Positions 1 to 7,509 of a stretch of DNA of 61,948 nucleotides are shown piece after piece. Numbering within the stretch: the stretch's first letter is position 1; every line of letters begins with the position of its first letter. The notes beneath the pieces were generated by a model. The model was not told the origin of the DNA. It was given only the letters and a program-made list of their open reading frames with translations, and ran no database searches. The stretch is from Pseudomonadota bacterium. GTDB taxonomy: Bacteria; Desulfobacterota; Binatia; Binatales; Binataceae. The position numbers were made by a program, and so were the translations under genes. Location of the stretch: assembly GCA_021323945.1 (NCBI GenBank), contig JAJPKA010000019.1:1-61948 (forward strand), read 5' to 3'.

Positions 1-926
1 GCGTGACTGTCGCGCCATAGCGCCCGGTCCTCACGAAACGAGACCGGAACAGGCCCGCGCTTTGGATCGCGGCGATAAGCCTTGAGTGGATCGAGCGGGG
101 CCGGGTCCGCGAGCTTGAGGCTCTGCTGAAGCTGGCAGCGCCTCACGACCAAACGTCCCCGCGCCATCTCCGGGTAGAGATGAATTCGCCGGCTTTGCCA
201 GGTCAGGTAATCGAGGTAACCCGCAGGTGTAGTGCCGTCTTTACGCGGCTGCTCGGGGTTGTCCTGCTCCCACGCCGGCAGATCCTCGCGCCGACTTCGC
301 GGGATGGGGTGATCGCCGTCGTAGCGTACGAGGTTCAGCATCAGGGTCTCAAACAGACTGTCACCCGTAACCAGGATCGAAAAACCGCGAATCAGCGGCG
401 AATCGGAAAAGTAAAACGGCGAGCTCTTGCCGAAGCCAACGGAGTACGCCTGCCGAGCTATCAATCCTCGTGTGGCGTGTGCGGGAGTTAGCGCCGGTGG
501 CGCACCCTCGTAGGTATGATCAAACAAGGTGGTATTATTGCCGCTGGAGAGCTCCTGAAACAGGATCGAAACTGGCTGCGCGCCCGCTCCCGCAATTTCC
601 GGCACCTGATAGAACGGCCGTTCGGGATGGAACAGCTCGAACCGTTCGTGCCATCGCGTGAAGTACGCATCGAGCGTCTCTTTGTTCCATCGCCCCCGCC
701 GCCACAGCTCGAACCATTCGCCAATGCTCGCAGGCCCGAAGTTCCGATGAAGAATCGCGAGCAACAGGCGATGGAGCGCAACAGTGACCAAAGGCGATTC
801 ATCGAAGAGCTCGCGGACTTCGTGTGCACGGAGCAGCGCGTCGGCGAGGCTCAATTCCTGCGCGCTGCCGTCGGCCATCACACACGGCACCCAAGGTTCA
901 TCGAGCAGGTTAAAATTCGTTCGCAT
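1..926 (-). CDS. casA: Type I-E Cascade large subunit Cse1/CasA (Cas8e), 3' end beyond window
   Basis: The frame is open from an ATG at 926 to the window edge, 308 codons without a stop, so the C-terminal part is missing. The start reads MRTNFNLLDEPWVPC, the typical Cse1 opening, and later segments such as ERPFYQVPEI and GKSSPFYFSDSPLIRG fit the same family. Cse1 is the large subunit of the type I-E Cascade complex; it recognises the PAM and recruits Cas3. The ATG lies inside the end of cas3 (17-base overlap), so the two are probably translationally coupled. Cse2, Cas7, Cas5, Cas6e, Cas1 and Cas2 would be expected beyond position 1. The family call is from remembered motifs; there is little realistic alternative given the cas3 neighbour. 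Confidence 0.93.
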   Translation of the reverse strand, partial: MRTNFNLLDEPWVPCVMADGSAQELSLADALLRAHEVRELFDESPLVTVALHRLLLAILHRNFGPASIGEWFELWRRGRWNKETLDAYFTRWHERFELFHPERPFYQVPEIAGAGAQPVSILFQELSSGNNTTLFDHTYEGAPPALTPAHATRGLIARQAYSVGFGKSSPFYFSDSPLIRGFSILVTGDSLFETLMLNLVRYDGDHPIPRSRREDLPAWEQDNPEQPRKDGTTPAGYLDYLTWQSRRIHLYPEMARGRLVVRRCQLQQSLKLADPAPLDPLKAYRRDPKRGPVPVSFREDRALWRDSH

Positions 927-3693
927 CGCCTTTTTCACCGATCCGCGAGATTACGACACCCAACTCTGGGTCAAGAAGGACTTCGAAATCGCCAACCCGC
1001 TCGCGCCCCGACGCGTCGAGCCTGAGCAGCCGATGGTGGCTAAGAAGCGGTGAGCGCCGCCACCCGCGCGGGCGGCGCGATTCATCCTTCAAAAGCGCCG
1101 GAGCCAAGCTGCGATGGGTGATTCGGACTTCGCACCGGAGAAATGCGATCGTCTCGTCACGGCTCGGCTCGCGATCCGGATCGAAGGAAAGAGCATCCGC
1201 TTCAAGTGCTACAACCGACACCGCAGGACCCTCGGAGAGACGGGTCAGCGCCTGAAGGGTCGGATGCACGTCGGGATTGTCCTCGTCGAGGCTGGCGTTC
1301 TCTTCGAACAATGATTCGTCGTCGGGAGCTGGAATCCGATTCTTCTTGGCAGCAGTTTCGTATTTGCGACGCTCAGCTCTCAGGTTAGACTCACTTTCAG
1401 TCCAGACCTTCCGGAGTGATTCCGAGGCGTTTTCGGGGCAGGCAACGTTCTCGCCGTAAACGAACTCTATGAGCTGCTCTACATCCCCCGGAACGTCGAC
1501 GAATTTGCAGTCAGCAATCGCAATCCATGAGCGGAGAAGAATATGGCGATCGTATACCGCCTCAGTGCCGCCGCCGAAGTCCGGAACGCCGTCGCGAAGC
1601 CCAGGCGTGAGCAGGAGCATCCGTGGCGCGGCGAGGTGTTTGGGGCGCGCGCGCTCATGGCGATGCAACCGCCCGGCGCGCTGAAGGAGCAGATCCACGG
1701 GCGCGAACTCGCTCACCATGAGGTCGAAATCGAGGTCGAGACTCTGTTCAATGACCTGGGTTGCGACGATTACCGCGCGGTTGGGGCGCTTGACCTCGCG
1801 AACGTTACCTTCGCCGAGATCGACGGACGCACCTTCCTTGCCGAAACGCACCAGCGCGCGTTTCTCGCGAAGATCGCGCTGCTCGAACGGGTAGCGCGCA
1901 TGGAAGAGCATTAATTCCGGTTCGCCGTCATCCGCGGCGTTAGGAAAGAAACGCTTCAGCGATCGGTACACTTCTTGTGCGCGGTCCACGGTGTTGCATA
2001 TCACGGCTACGCAGCCGCCACCGTCGAGTATCGAGGCAAGCCACTCGCCGAGAGATACCGGGTCGAACCATTCAAGAGCGATACGACGACGTGAGCGCTC
2101 GCTCACGGAAATCCCGCGTGCATTCCGGCCGTGCGCATTCACCCACATGAGGCGCGGATAAGGCGGACACGATGATGCGGCGAGAGCGCGCTCCTCGTGG
2201 CCCAGTCCCTCCATATAAGCCCTGGCCAAGGCCTCGCGTCGGACGGATGGCAGCGTCGCGGAGAGCAGCACGACCGACGAGCCTAGCGATGCGAGCCATT
2301 TAAGCAACCGCTCCATCAGTGTCGCCATATACGCGTCGTAGGCGTGGACCTCGTCGATGACGACCGTCTTGCCTGCGAGGCCGAAGAGGCGAACGAAGTA
2401 GTGCCTCGTCTGCAGGACGGCCATCAGCGCCTGGTCCACGGTGCCGACTCCGAAGGGAGCCAAAAGCCCCCGCTTGCGGTAAGTAAACCACTCTGCCGCG
2501 ACAACCGTTGACGCGAGGACGTTGTTCTCGGAGTCGCTTTCAGCCTCACCGTAGATCCTGGAGGGGCGGTTCGCCTCGGCCTTTGCGAGCAGCGTCTGAA
2601 ACTCTGCCGATAAAGCGGCGTGACCGTGAAGAAGCTGAAGGTTGACCTCGCCGACGCGCGCTTTTTCAAGAAACACACGCACCCGCGAGAACATCTGATT
2701 GCTCGTGGCTTGGGTCGGAAGCGCGAAGTAGCATCCGTGCTGACCGACCCGAGTGGCGAAATGCTGCGCGAGGTACATCGCGGCTTCGGTCTTTCCCTCG
2801 CCCATCGGCGCTTCAACGATGAACAGCGCTGGCCCCGAGAGGTCCGATGCCATTTCGATCGTTGCGCACTGGAGCGCGTTGGGCGCGATATGCAGAAACA
2901 GGGATTCGAAGTTTGTCGCGGAGGAAACGGCGGCGTCGGCAAGCCATCCAAGCTCACGCACGGCGCATTCGGCATGCCGTGCGGATTCGACAGCGTACCT
3001 GTCAGGGGCGAGAGTGCCGGGGTCGGTGCCGGGCACGACGGCGTACGGGAAATAGTTCTCCATCGATCCGATCCAGTCGGCCACGGAAACGAATCCGGCG
3101 AGCGCTATCGCGGTGGCGCCATCGGGTATCGGCGGCGGACGCTCGGGTACGCCAACGATCTTTGCCAGGACGCCAGCGATTGCTGTCCGAAGATCCTGCC
3201 AGGCTGTATTTCCGATGGCGCTGGCGCCGGCCTTTTTAACCCCTTGGAGGTCGCTGCTTGTCGCGAAACGGCCATGATGGGCACCGCTAATGCGGGCGAA
3301 GAGTCGGGACGCCTCAGGCGAAAACCCATAGCGCTCTGTCAGGATCTCGGGCAGGACGGTTGCGGTTATCGCTCCATGGGCCTGGGGAGCCCGCAATCGG
3401 GGGCAGGATAGGCCCGCCTTAGTTAGCCGATCGCGAACGGTCTTATGCTCTGGGGGCGAAAAGCTTGTATGCAGTTGGAACGCTGGCGAGGCTTTTCCGA
3501 GATCATGGAGTCCGATCAGAAATCCGAACCACCCCTCGGGCATCGACGACGCCTGTGCTTTGAACTTTGCTTGACAATGCCGGTAAAGTGTAATCGCCAC
3601 ATGGGCGACATCGATCATGTGGCATACCAATGGATGGTAGGAGTCGATCGATTTCCACTTTCCCCAGGGTGTGAGCAGTTTCTCGCAGGTCAA
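910..3693 (-). CDS. cas3: CRISPR-associated helicase/nuclease Cas3 (HD domain at N-terminus)
   Basis: This is the 927-residue effector nuclease-helicase of a type I system, which degrades target DNA after Cascade binding. Visible HD-nuclease residues are H20, H63-D64 (GLHDLGK), H139-H140 (GAHHG) and D206. The helicase has Walker A APMGEGKT (295-302), DEVH box (447-450), SAT (478-480) and motif VI QRAGRLHRH (671-679), so both activities look intact. The start appears to be TTG at 3693: a GGAGAGG ribosome-binding site lies five bases upstream, and the only nearby ATG (3698) runs into a stop after two codons. The adjacent cse1 makes this subtype I-E. No array or leader was seen in the spacer upstream. 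Confidence 0.96.
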   Translation of the reverse strand: MTCEKLLTPWGKWKSIDSYHPLVCHMIDVAHVAITLYRHCQAKFKAQASSMPEGWFGFLIGLHDLGKASPAFQLHTSFSPPEHKTVRDRLTKAGLSCPRLRAPQAHGAITATVLPEILTERYGFSPEASRLFARISGAHHGRFATSSDLQGVKKAGASAIGNTAWQDLRTAIAGVLAKIVGVPERPPPIPDGATAIALAGFVSVADWIGSMENYFPYAVVPGTDPGTLAPDRYAVESARHAECAVRELGWLADAAVSSATNFESLFLHIAPNALQCATIEMASDLSGPALFIVEAPMGEGKTEAAMYLAQHFATRVGQHGCYFALPTQATSNQMFSRVRVFLEKARVGEVNLQLLHGHAALSAEFQTLLAKAEANRPSRIYGEAESDSENNVLASTVVAAEWFTYRKRGLLAPFGVGTVDQALMAVLQTRHYFVRLFGLAGKTVVIDEVHAYDAYMATLMERLLKWLASLGSSVVLLSATLPSVRREALARAYMEGLGHEERALAASSCPPYPRLMWVNAHGRNARGISVSERSRRRIALEWFDPVSLGEWLASILDGGGCVAVICNTVDRAQEVYRSLKRFFPNAADDGEPELMLFHARYPFEQRDLREKRALVRFGKEGASVDLGEGNVREVKRPNRAVIVATQVIEQSLDLDFDLMVSEFAPVDLLLQRAGRLHRHERARPKHLAAPRMLLLTPGLRDGVPDFGGGTEAVYDRHILLRSWIAIADCKFVDVPGDVEQLIEFVYGENVACPENASESLRKVWTESESNLRAERRKYETAAKKNRIPAPDDESLFEENASLDEDNPDVHPTLQALTRLSEGPAVSVVALEADALSFDPDREPSRDETIAFLRCEVRITHRSLAPALLKDESRRPRGWRRSPLLSHHRLLRLDASGRERVGDFEVLLDPELGVVISRIGEKGDANEF

Positions 3694-3930
3694 TGCATCC
3701 TCTCCGCGGACGGCGCGAGGTCATGGCCTCGCCTTTCCTGTATTAGAGATAGCAACACAAAACTCTACATCCTCAAAGTTGATGGCCGTGTTTTGCGGTT
3801 TCGCGGTATCGAGTGTGTAAGGCGGAATTGAGGGGAAAAAAGGCGACAATGCACCGTTGAAATGCCCCCACCTCGTCAGCCGTTACCGGTTGCTGTTCGC
3901 TAGCCAAGACTCCCCGCGATCTCGAAGCCG

Positions 3931-4062
3931 CTAGGCCTCCTCCTGGACCGTGAGCACGATGCGTTTTGGAACCGCGCCGCCGTCAAATGCGCTCTTCGTC
4001 ACATAGACGCTCGTGATTGCCGCGTTCGGATCGGGTGAATCGAACCGGTAGGGCGGAAATAC
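3931..4062 (-). pseudogene. 3' remnant of an unrelated small gene fused behind the SCO fragment
   Basis: In a third minus-strand frame the sequence reads coding-like from about 4062 to a TAG at 3931, including RFDSPDPNAAITSVYVTKSA and ending VPKRIVLTVQEEA. There is no start codon; the frame opens just after a TGA. It looks like the C-terminal half of a small conserved protein with a VYVxKSAxxGxxxPKxIxLTV pattern, but I cannot name it. It overlaps the last codons of the truncated SCO gene in another frame, which suggests a recombination or deletion junction near 4060-4080. Confidence 0.45.
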
Positions 4063-4520
4063 TCATTCCCCGCGTTCTGAGGCTCGCCGGTGAGAAACAA
4101 CCATCCCGGGCGCCCGGCGTTTTGCGCTTTGGCAAAATCGAGCAGTTGCCGGGGACCGTCATGTTCGGGATCAAGCGTAATCGAGACAATCTCGACTTGA
4201 TTCCCCAACTCCGATTCCAGTTTATCCGCCACCTTGCTCAGCTTTGCGGTCATGAGCTCGCACGGCCCCGGACAGGTCGTGTAGATAAAATCGACCAGCA
4301 CCAGACGGCCCTTCAAGTCGGCAAGATTGACCGAATTGCCATTTTGGTCGACGAGCTTCACACTGGGCAGACAATTTTCCCGGCTGCCGGGGCCGAAGGC
4401 GCCCGGCGGCATCATCTCACTCCTCGGTCTGCATGCGCTCAGGGCGAGGGTCAGGCTCAGGGCAACGAAAAACGCGACCCGCCTTGAGTTCCACTTCTTC
4501 CCAAAAGCATCGCGGCCCAT
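3999..4520 (-). pseudogene. SCO1/SenC/PrrC-type copper chaperone, C-terminus replaced
   Basis: From ATG 4520 the product has a lipoprotein-like signal (LALSAC) and the thioredoxin-fold SCO core: VKLVDQNGNSVNLADLKG, then the copper-binding CxxxC in TTCPGPCELMT, then a segment ending GRPGWLFLTGEPQ. After this the family resemblance stops and the reading frame runs into unrelated residues, ending at 3999 (173 residues). SCO proteins need a conserved histidine in the C-terminal third to bind copper and assist cytochrome oxidase assembly; that part is missing. The gene is therefore probably non-functional. It sits in a minus-strand series with a broken coxB, as expected for a former oxidase locus. 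Confidence 0.75.
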
Positions 4521-4659
4521 CTCTCGGCGGCGGTTGGAGATGGAGCTTTCCCTGGCGGACCGCTCACAGAACAGGAGGGAGTGGAATTTTGTGGCGGCGC
4601 TGTGAAAACACCTCGTTGTCTCTCTACCCATTGGCGAAACTCCAACCCGTTGCTAACGA

Positions 4660-5055
4660 TCACACGAAATCGCAGACAGACGCAGCCGCAACCGCAGGAT
4701 ACGTCGCATGAACCGTCGAGCCGGCCTCGATGCGTTCGGTAACAAGCAGTGTGCGTGCCCTGCCCGGAACCACGTCGACCCGTTGTTCCATTCATGGCAG
4801 CCAGAAGCTGTGGAGCGCATCAGCCGAGGTTAGCTCCAGACGCACTGTTCATTTTTCGGGGATATGCAATTCATTTGCAGCCTTGACCCCGAGCTCGGGT
4901 TCGTCAAATTCCCACCACCACTCGTGCGCAGTCACCTTGAGCTCGATCCGCGTGAGTGCGGTATCGGTGGTGCGCCTCGCTTTCCCGTTAGTCAGGTAAA
5001 ACCAAACGGCGGCCATCGCCACAATGGCAACGCTCAGCCCTGGTGCGAGTTTCAT
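4660..5055 (-). pseudogene. Broken cytochrome c oxidase subunit II-like gene with two in-frame TGA codons
   Basis: One minus-strand frame from ATG 5055 gives a single membrane helix followed by a CoxB-like periplasmic start (LKVTAHEWWWEFDEPE), then TVRLELTSADALHSFWLP, then VDVVPGRARTLLVT. Alignment to the CoxB pattern stays in phase across TGA codons at 4849-4851 and 4792-4794. The frame finally ends at 4660. The CuA site (CAEFCG...H..M) is absent; the tail reads as unrelated sequence. It is best read as a pseudogene of an electron-accepting oxidase subunit. TGA recoding is unlikely because no other gene in the window uses internal TGA. Confidence 0.72.
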
Positions 5056-5075
5056 CACCGAGCTCTACTGCTCCT

Positions 5076-5184
5076 TCAACGACCCATTGACGCGGTTAGC
5101 TGCGCCATGAAGGCGGCGAAGTCGCGCCCACGCTCCCCTGCGCCCTGATAGGCTGCGCTCTCGCGCCGCGCCAACTCATCGCTC
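5076..5184 (-). pseudogene. Short 3' gene remnant
   Basis: A frame different from its neighbours reads coding-like for about 35 codons (SDELARRESAAYQGAGERG and onward, ending AFMAQLTASMGR) and stops at 5076, just before the CoxB-like start. It has no start codon and joins directly to the barrel-protein fragment upstream. It looks like the tail of a gene that once preceded coxB. The family is not recognised. Confidence 0.4.
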
Positions 5185-5473
5185 TATTAGTTGCGAGTTT
5201 CTTATCGTTGTTGCGGCCCGCTGAGGCAGGCTTGGTGGCATGCCAGTTGATGTACTGATTCATGTAGTCGTACTCGGTCCACACCATTCCTCCCGCCCCG
5301 CTGGGCAGCAGTGACGGAGTCGCTACCTCGAAGACACCGCACCCGCAGGCACACGCACGCGCCAAGCTGGGCGACAGTTCAATGAGAGAAACGGTTAAAA
5401 GCACTATCAGCGTCCTCGCAATTTTCCTGGGCGCGATCGTGCGACCCAGCACACTCCTGCAATTGGGCTGCAT
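5096..5473 (-). pseudogene. Truncated outer-membrane barrel-type protein (N-terminal part only)
   Basis: The ATG at 5473 has an excellent GGGAGGAAATC ribosome-binding site. The product has a signal peptide ending near SLARA, then ACACGCGVFEVATPSLLPSG, then MVWTEYDYMNQYINWHATKP. This opening resembles a family of cysteine-starting outer-membrane barrel proteins found near oxidase or methylotrophy loci (remembered, not checked). The family resemblance ends at about 5190, after KKLATN. The remaining codons to 5096 are arginine- and serine-rich out-of-frame sequence. The intact start and missing body indicate truncation, with the junction at about 5185. Confidence 0.6.
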
Positions 5474-5586
5474 GATTTCCTCCCCGCGTCGGTGGGCCCA
5501 CACGGGCCGCGCCGACACCGCCGCGCGCCGCACGGCTACGCGGCAGCCGCGTCAAAGAGTGAAGGTTGTTTCTGGAAAAAGCGCTC

Positions 5587-5910
5587 TTAGATGAGCGCCT
5601 TCGGGGGCGGGGAATCGGGTGCGATCGCGAGGTTCGGGAACTTATGTACCACCAGCTCGGGGGCGTAACCCTGTGGGGCCATAGCCACCCTCAGCAGAGC
5701 CGTTGCTGGGCGGGCGACCGGCGTTCCGGACGCTTCCACGAAGCTCTGTAGCGGATGACAGATGTTGAGTGTCCAAGATGGTCCTTCTGAACGCTGCACC
5801 GGGATTATTCCAACCGTCAGCGGCAAACCCCCGAGCAGCAGCATGCAGGCCAGAACCGCGCAAAGAACGCGCCGCTCTGTTTTCGTGCTTGCCGCCTTTG
5901 AGATAATCAT
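5587..5910 (-). CDS. Small secreted or membrane-anchored protein, unknown function
   Basis: 107 codons from ATG 5910. The N-terminus is basic followed by a hydrophobic segment (VLCAVLACMLLLGGLPLTVG) that looks like a signal peptide or a single anchor. The remainder contains a lone cysteine in NICHPLQSF and a proline-rich end (DSPPPKALI). It lies between the DUF2318 gene and the truncated barrel gene on the same strand, so it probably belonged to the same former operon. I do not recognise the family. A real gene is favoured by the signal-like start and the tight spacing. Confidence 0.5.
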   Translation of the reverse strand: MIISKAASTKTERRVLCAVLACMLLLGGLPLTVGIIPVQRSEGPSWTLNICHPLQSFVEASGTPVARPATALLRVAMAPQGYAPELVVHKFPNLAIAPDSPPPKALI

Positions 5911-5922
5911 TGCCGCGAGGTG

Positions 5923-6378
5923 TTAGAAAAGATCTCGGCCGCGTTCCAGGTCTTTAACGCTAACTCTTACGGTCCTTCCAGCTTCGCTGTGTGCCAACGT
6001 CACCGGCACACACGAAGCTTGCCCTTTCGCTATCTCGCTTAGCCGATAGCGATTTCCGCAATAGCCGCAGATTACGTAATGGCCGGATATGGTATAGCCC
6101 TTGTGAAACTTGAAGCATTGTTCACAGGCGTCGAAGACGGTGTAGAGGCGGCCTCGGGAGTCGCGAGCAAGCAGAAAGCGCAGCTTCTTGCCTGCGGCAT
6201 CTTTGAAAGTAAACGCCCTGGCAGCATCAGGCGAGATCTCGTCGGCCTGGATTGTTAACCAGCCGGCATTGGGCGAAGAAAGAACGCCCGCGCGTTCCTC
6301 AAAGCCCGCGTGACCCACAATGGCGAGTACAGCCGCGGTCAAAGCGAGCACTCCTATGAACAGCGGCCGACGGAACAT
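5923..6378 (-). CDS. DUF2318 domain protein, membrane-anchored, cysteine-rich
   Basis: The product begins with a basic stretch and one hydrophobic helix (FIGVLALTAAVLAIVGHAG), then a domain with paired cysteines: DACEQCFKFHKGY, VICGYCGNRY and QASCVPV. This arrangement matches DUF2318, a predicted metal-binding domain often found with membrane iron or copper transport and oxidase-related genes. The ATG at 6378 is preferred because it directly precedes the hydrophobic segment; an in-frame GTG at 6399 is the alternative. It is the first intact gene of the minus-strand group whose downstream members are broken. The family call is good; the function is unknown. Confidence 0.7.
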   Translation of the reverse strand: MFRRPLFIGVLALTAAVLAIVGHAGFEERAGVLSSPNAGWLTIQADEISPDAARAFTFKDAAGKKLRFLLARDSRGRLYTVFDACEQCFKFHKGYTISGHYVICGYCGNRYRLSEIAKGQASCVPVTLAHSEAGRTVRVSVKDLERGRDLF

Positions 6379-6399
6379 GCTCGAATCGCATGTTCTCAC

Positions 6400-7100
6400 C
6401 GGGAATCCCGCAAGTCAACGCTTCTCCCCTCGCGCGGCGGATTCGGCTAAGCTCCAGCCGTGAGTCCCCTTATCGTGGTGGGTTACGGACAACCTTCCAG
6501 ATATCATCTGAAATTGCTCCCCAAGTATCATTCAAACTCCCACCCTCCGGTTATCCCGGTGTGTTGGGGGGGTGCGCGACGGGTCAGCGCCCCTCGCCGC
6601 TCCGCGTGAAAATCCACGCTCATCATGAGGCCGCCGGCGCTTCGAGCCCAGGCTTGAAGCAGACCGAGCTTGAGTTTTTTCTTGAGCCTGAAGCTCTCTC
6701 CTTCTGATATTCATCGTGATCGAATGATGGAGCAGCCGGGTCGAGGATCGCACCGGCTCATCCCCGAAGACTTCGCCCCCTGCGCCGGGACTCTCGCTAC
6801 TGGTAATGCTTATCGAACCGCGCTCTTAGCCACCGAGACCAGCTGGAAGAACACATCGGCGGAAGCAAATCGCTCACATCCAACGAGGTTTTCGTTTATC
6901 ACAAAACGACGCTTTTCAATAACAAGGAGTGAACCTCACCCAGGGCGTTGTGGCCGAAGCCGTGCACAGCCGAGTGGAGATCCACTCTGTGTCAGAGGAG
7001 GCAACCGGGGCAAGCGATCGTCGCTCCGTGCATCGGATTCACGGGGCCGGAGCCTGAATGCGCCGGCTTAGCTCGCACATTGGTCCTTTTCCGCGACGCC
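6400..7100. other. About 700-base spacer with no intact gene
   Basis: It lies between the divergent DUF2318 gene and the cobalamin riboswitch promoter. No frame gives a convincing complete protein. One short coding-like tail is listed separately (6807-6932). Otherwise I see only GC-rich low-information sequence, including a run of seven G near 6565. Confidence 0.5.
6807..6932 (+). pseudogene. Possible 3' remnant of a plus-strand gene
   Basis: The frame opens after a TAA at 6804-6806 and ends at a TGA at 6930-6932. It reads RDQLEEHIGGSKSLTSNEVF then VYHKTTLFNNKE, a more protein-like composition than the surrounding frames. There is no start codon and no recognisable family. It may be another piece of debris in this region, or a chance open frame. 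Confidence 0.25.
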
Positions 7101-7130
7101 TTGACAGGGGGCGTCTGCGTTCGCTAGTAA
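7101..7130 (+). promoter_or_regulatory. Candidate promoter for the cobalamin operon
   Basis: A perfect TTGACA (7101-7106) is followed after 18 bases by TAGTAA (7125-7130), a weak -10. It lies about 20 bases before the first pairing strand of the riboswitch, which is the expected place. The assignment rests on position plus the exact -35. Confidence 0.5.
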
Positions 7131-7148
7131 TGCCGACGTTGTTTTGAC

Positions 7149-7335
7149 CGTTTTGGGTGCCCGATAGGGCATAACAGGGAAGCCGGTGAGAGGCCGGCGC
7201 GGTCCCGCCACTGTATGTGGGAAGCCGCTCTTTGTAGAAGCCACTGAGGTCGACTTGACCTGGGGAAGGCGAAAGGGCGGCGATGAGGGTGGAAGCACCC
7301 TCTGAAACCACGAGCCAGGAGACCTACCCAAAACG
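7149..7335 (+). promoter_or_regulatory. Cobalamin (B12) riboswitch
   Basis: The sequence carries the class hallmarks in order: GGGAAGCCGGTGAGAGGC (7178 onward), a GTCCCGCCACTGT segment, the GAAGCCACTG core element (7238-7246), GGGGAAGGCGAAAGGG, and the B12 box GAGCCAGGAGACCTACC (7312-7328). The ends pair: 7149-7158 (CGTTTTGGGT) is the exact complement of 7326-7335, giving a 10-bp P1 helix. Binding of adenosylcobalamin by this RNA class normally represses the downstream genes. It precedes the long cbi/cob operon, so this is feedback control of B12 synthesis and cobalt uptake. Confidence 0.95.
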
Positions 7336-7347
7336 ATCGGACGCAAG

Positions 7348-7429
7348 ACTCCGCGTGGAAACGGAGTGTCCGTCAGCCCGCCTCAGCCTCAAAGACGACC
7401 CTCGTTTCCATGCGAAACGAGGGTTTTTT
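7348..7429 (+). terminator. Attenuator: intrinsic terminator with competing anti-terminator hairpins
   Basis: A perfect 9-bp stem (7399-7407 with 7415-7423, seven-base loop) is followed by six T (7424-7429): a Rho-independent terminator between riboswitch and first gene. Upstream, 7357-7366 (GGAAACGGAG) can pair with the terminator's left arm 7401-7409 (one bulge), and 7348-7353 can pair with 7362-7367 to sequester that anti-terminator. These three mutually exclusive helices imply control by premature termination rather than by blocking ribosome binding. Confidence 0.85.
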
Positions 7430-7509
7430 ATGCTGCAACACCTTCGGGAAGGAATCGATACCGCGTCGCGGAACGTAGTATCGCCCAGCTCAGCGCCGGC
7501 CGCCGCAAG

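Noticed and set aside
2620-3411. 263-codon plus-strand frame opposite cas3.
   Set aside because: It is the antisense of the conserved Cas3 helicase and HD regions, so it is a shadow of codon bias.
1-7000. CRISPR array or leader near the cas genes.
   Set aside because: No regularly spaced direct repeats of 25-40 bases were found on either strand.
7366-7509. Upstream extension of cbiX to a start at 7366.
   Set aside because: It would place the start within the attenuator and add 48 residues not belonging to the chelatase fold.
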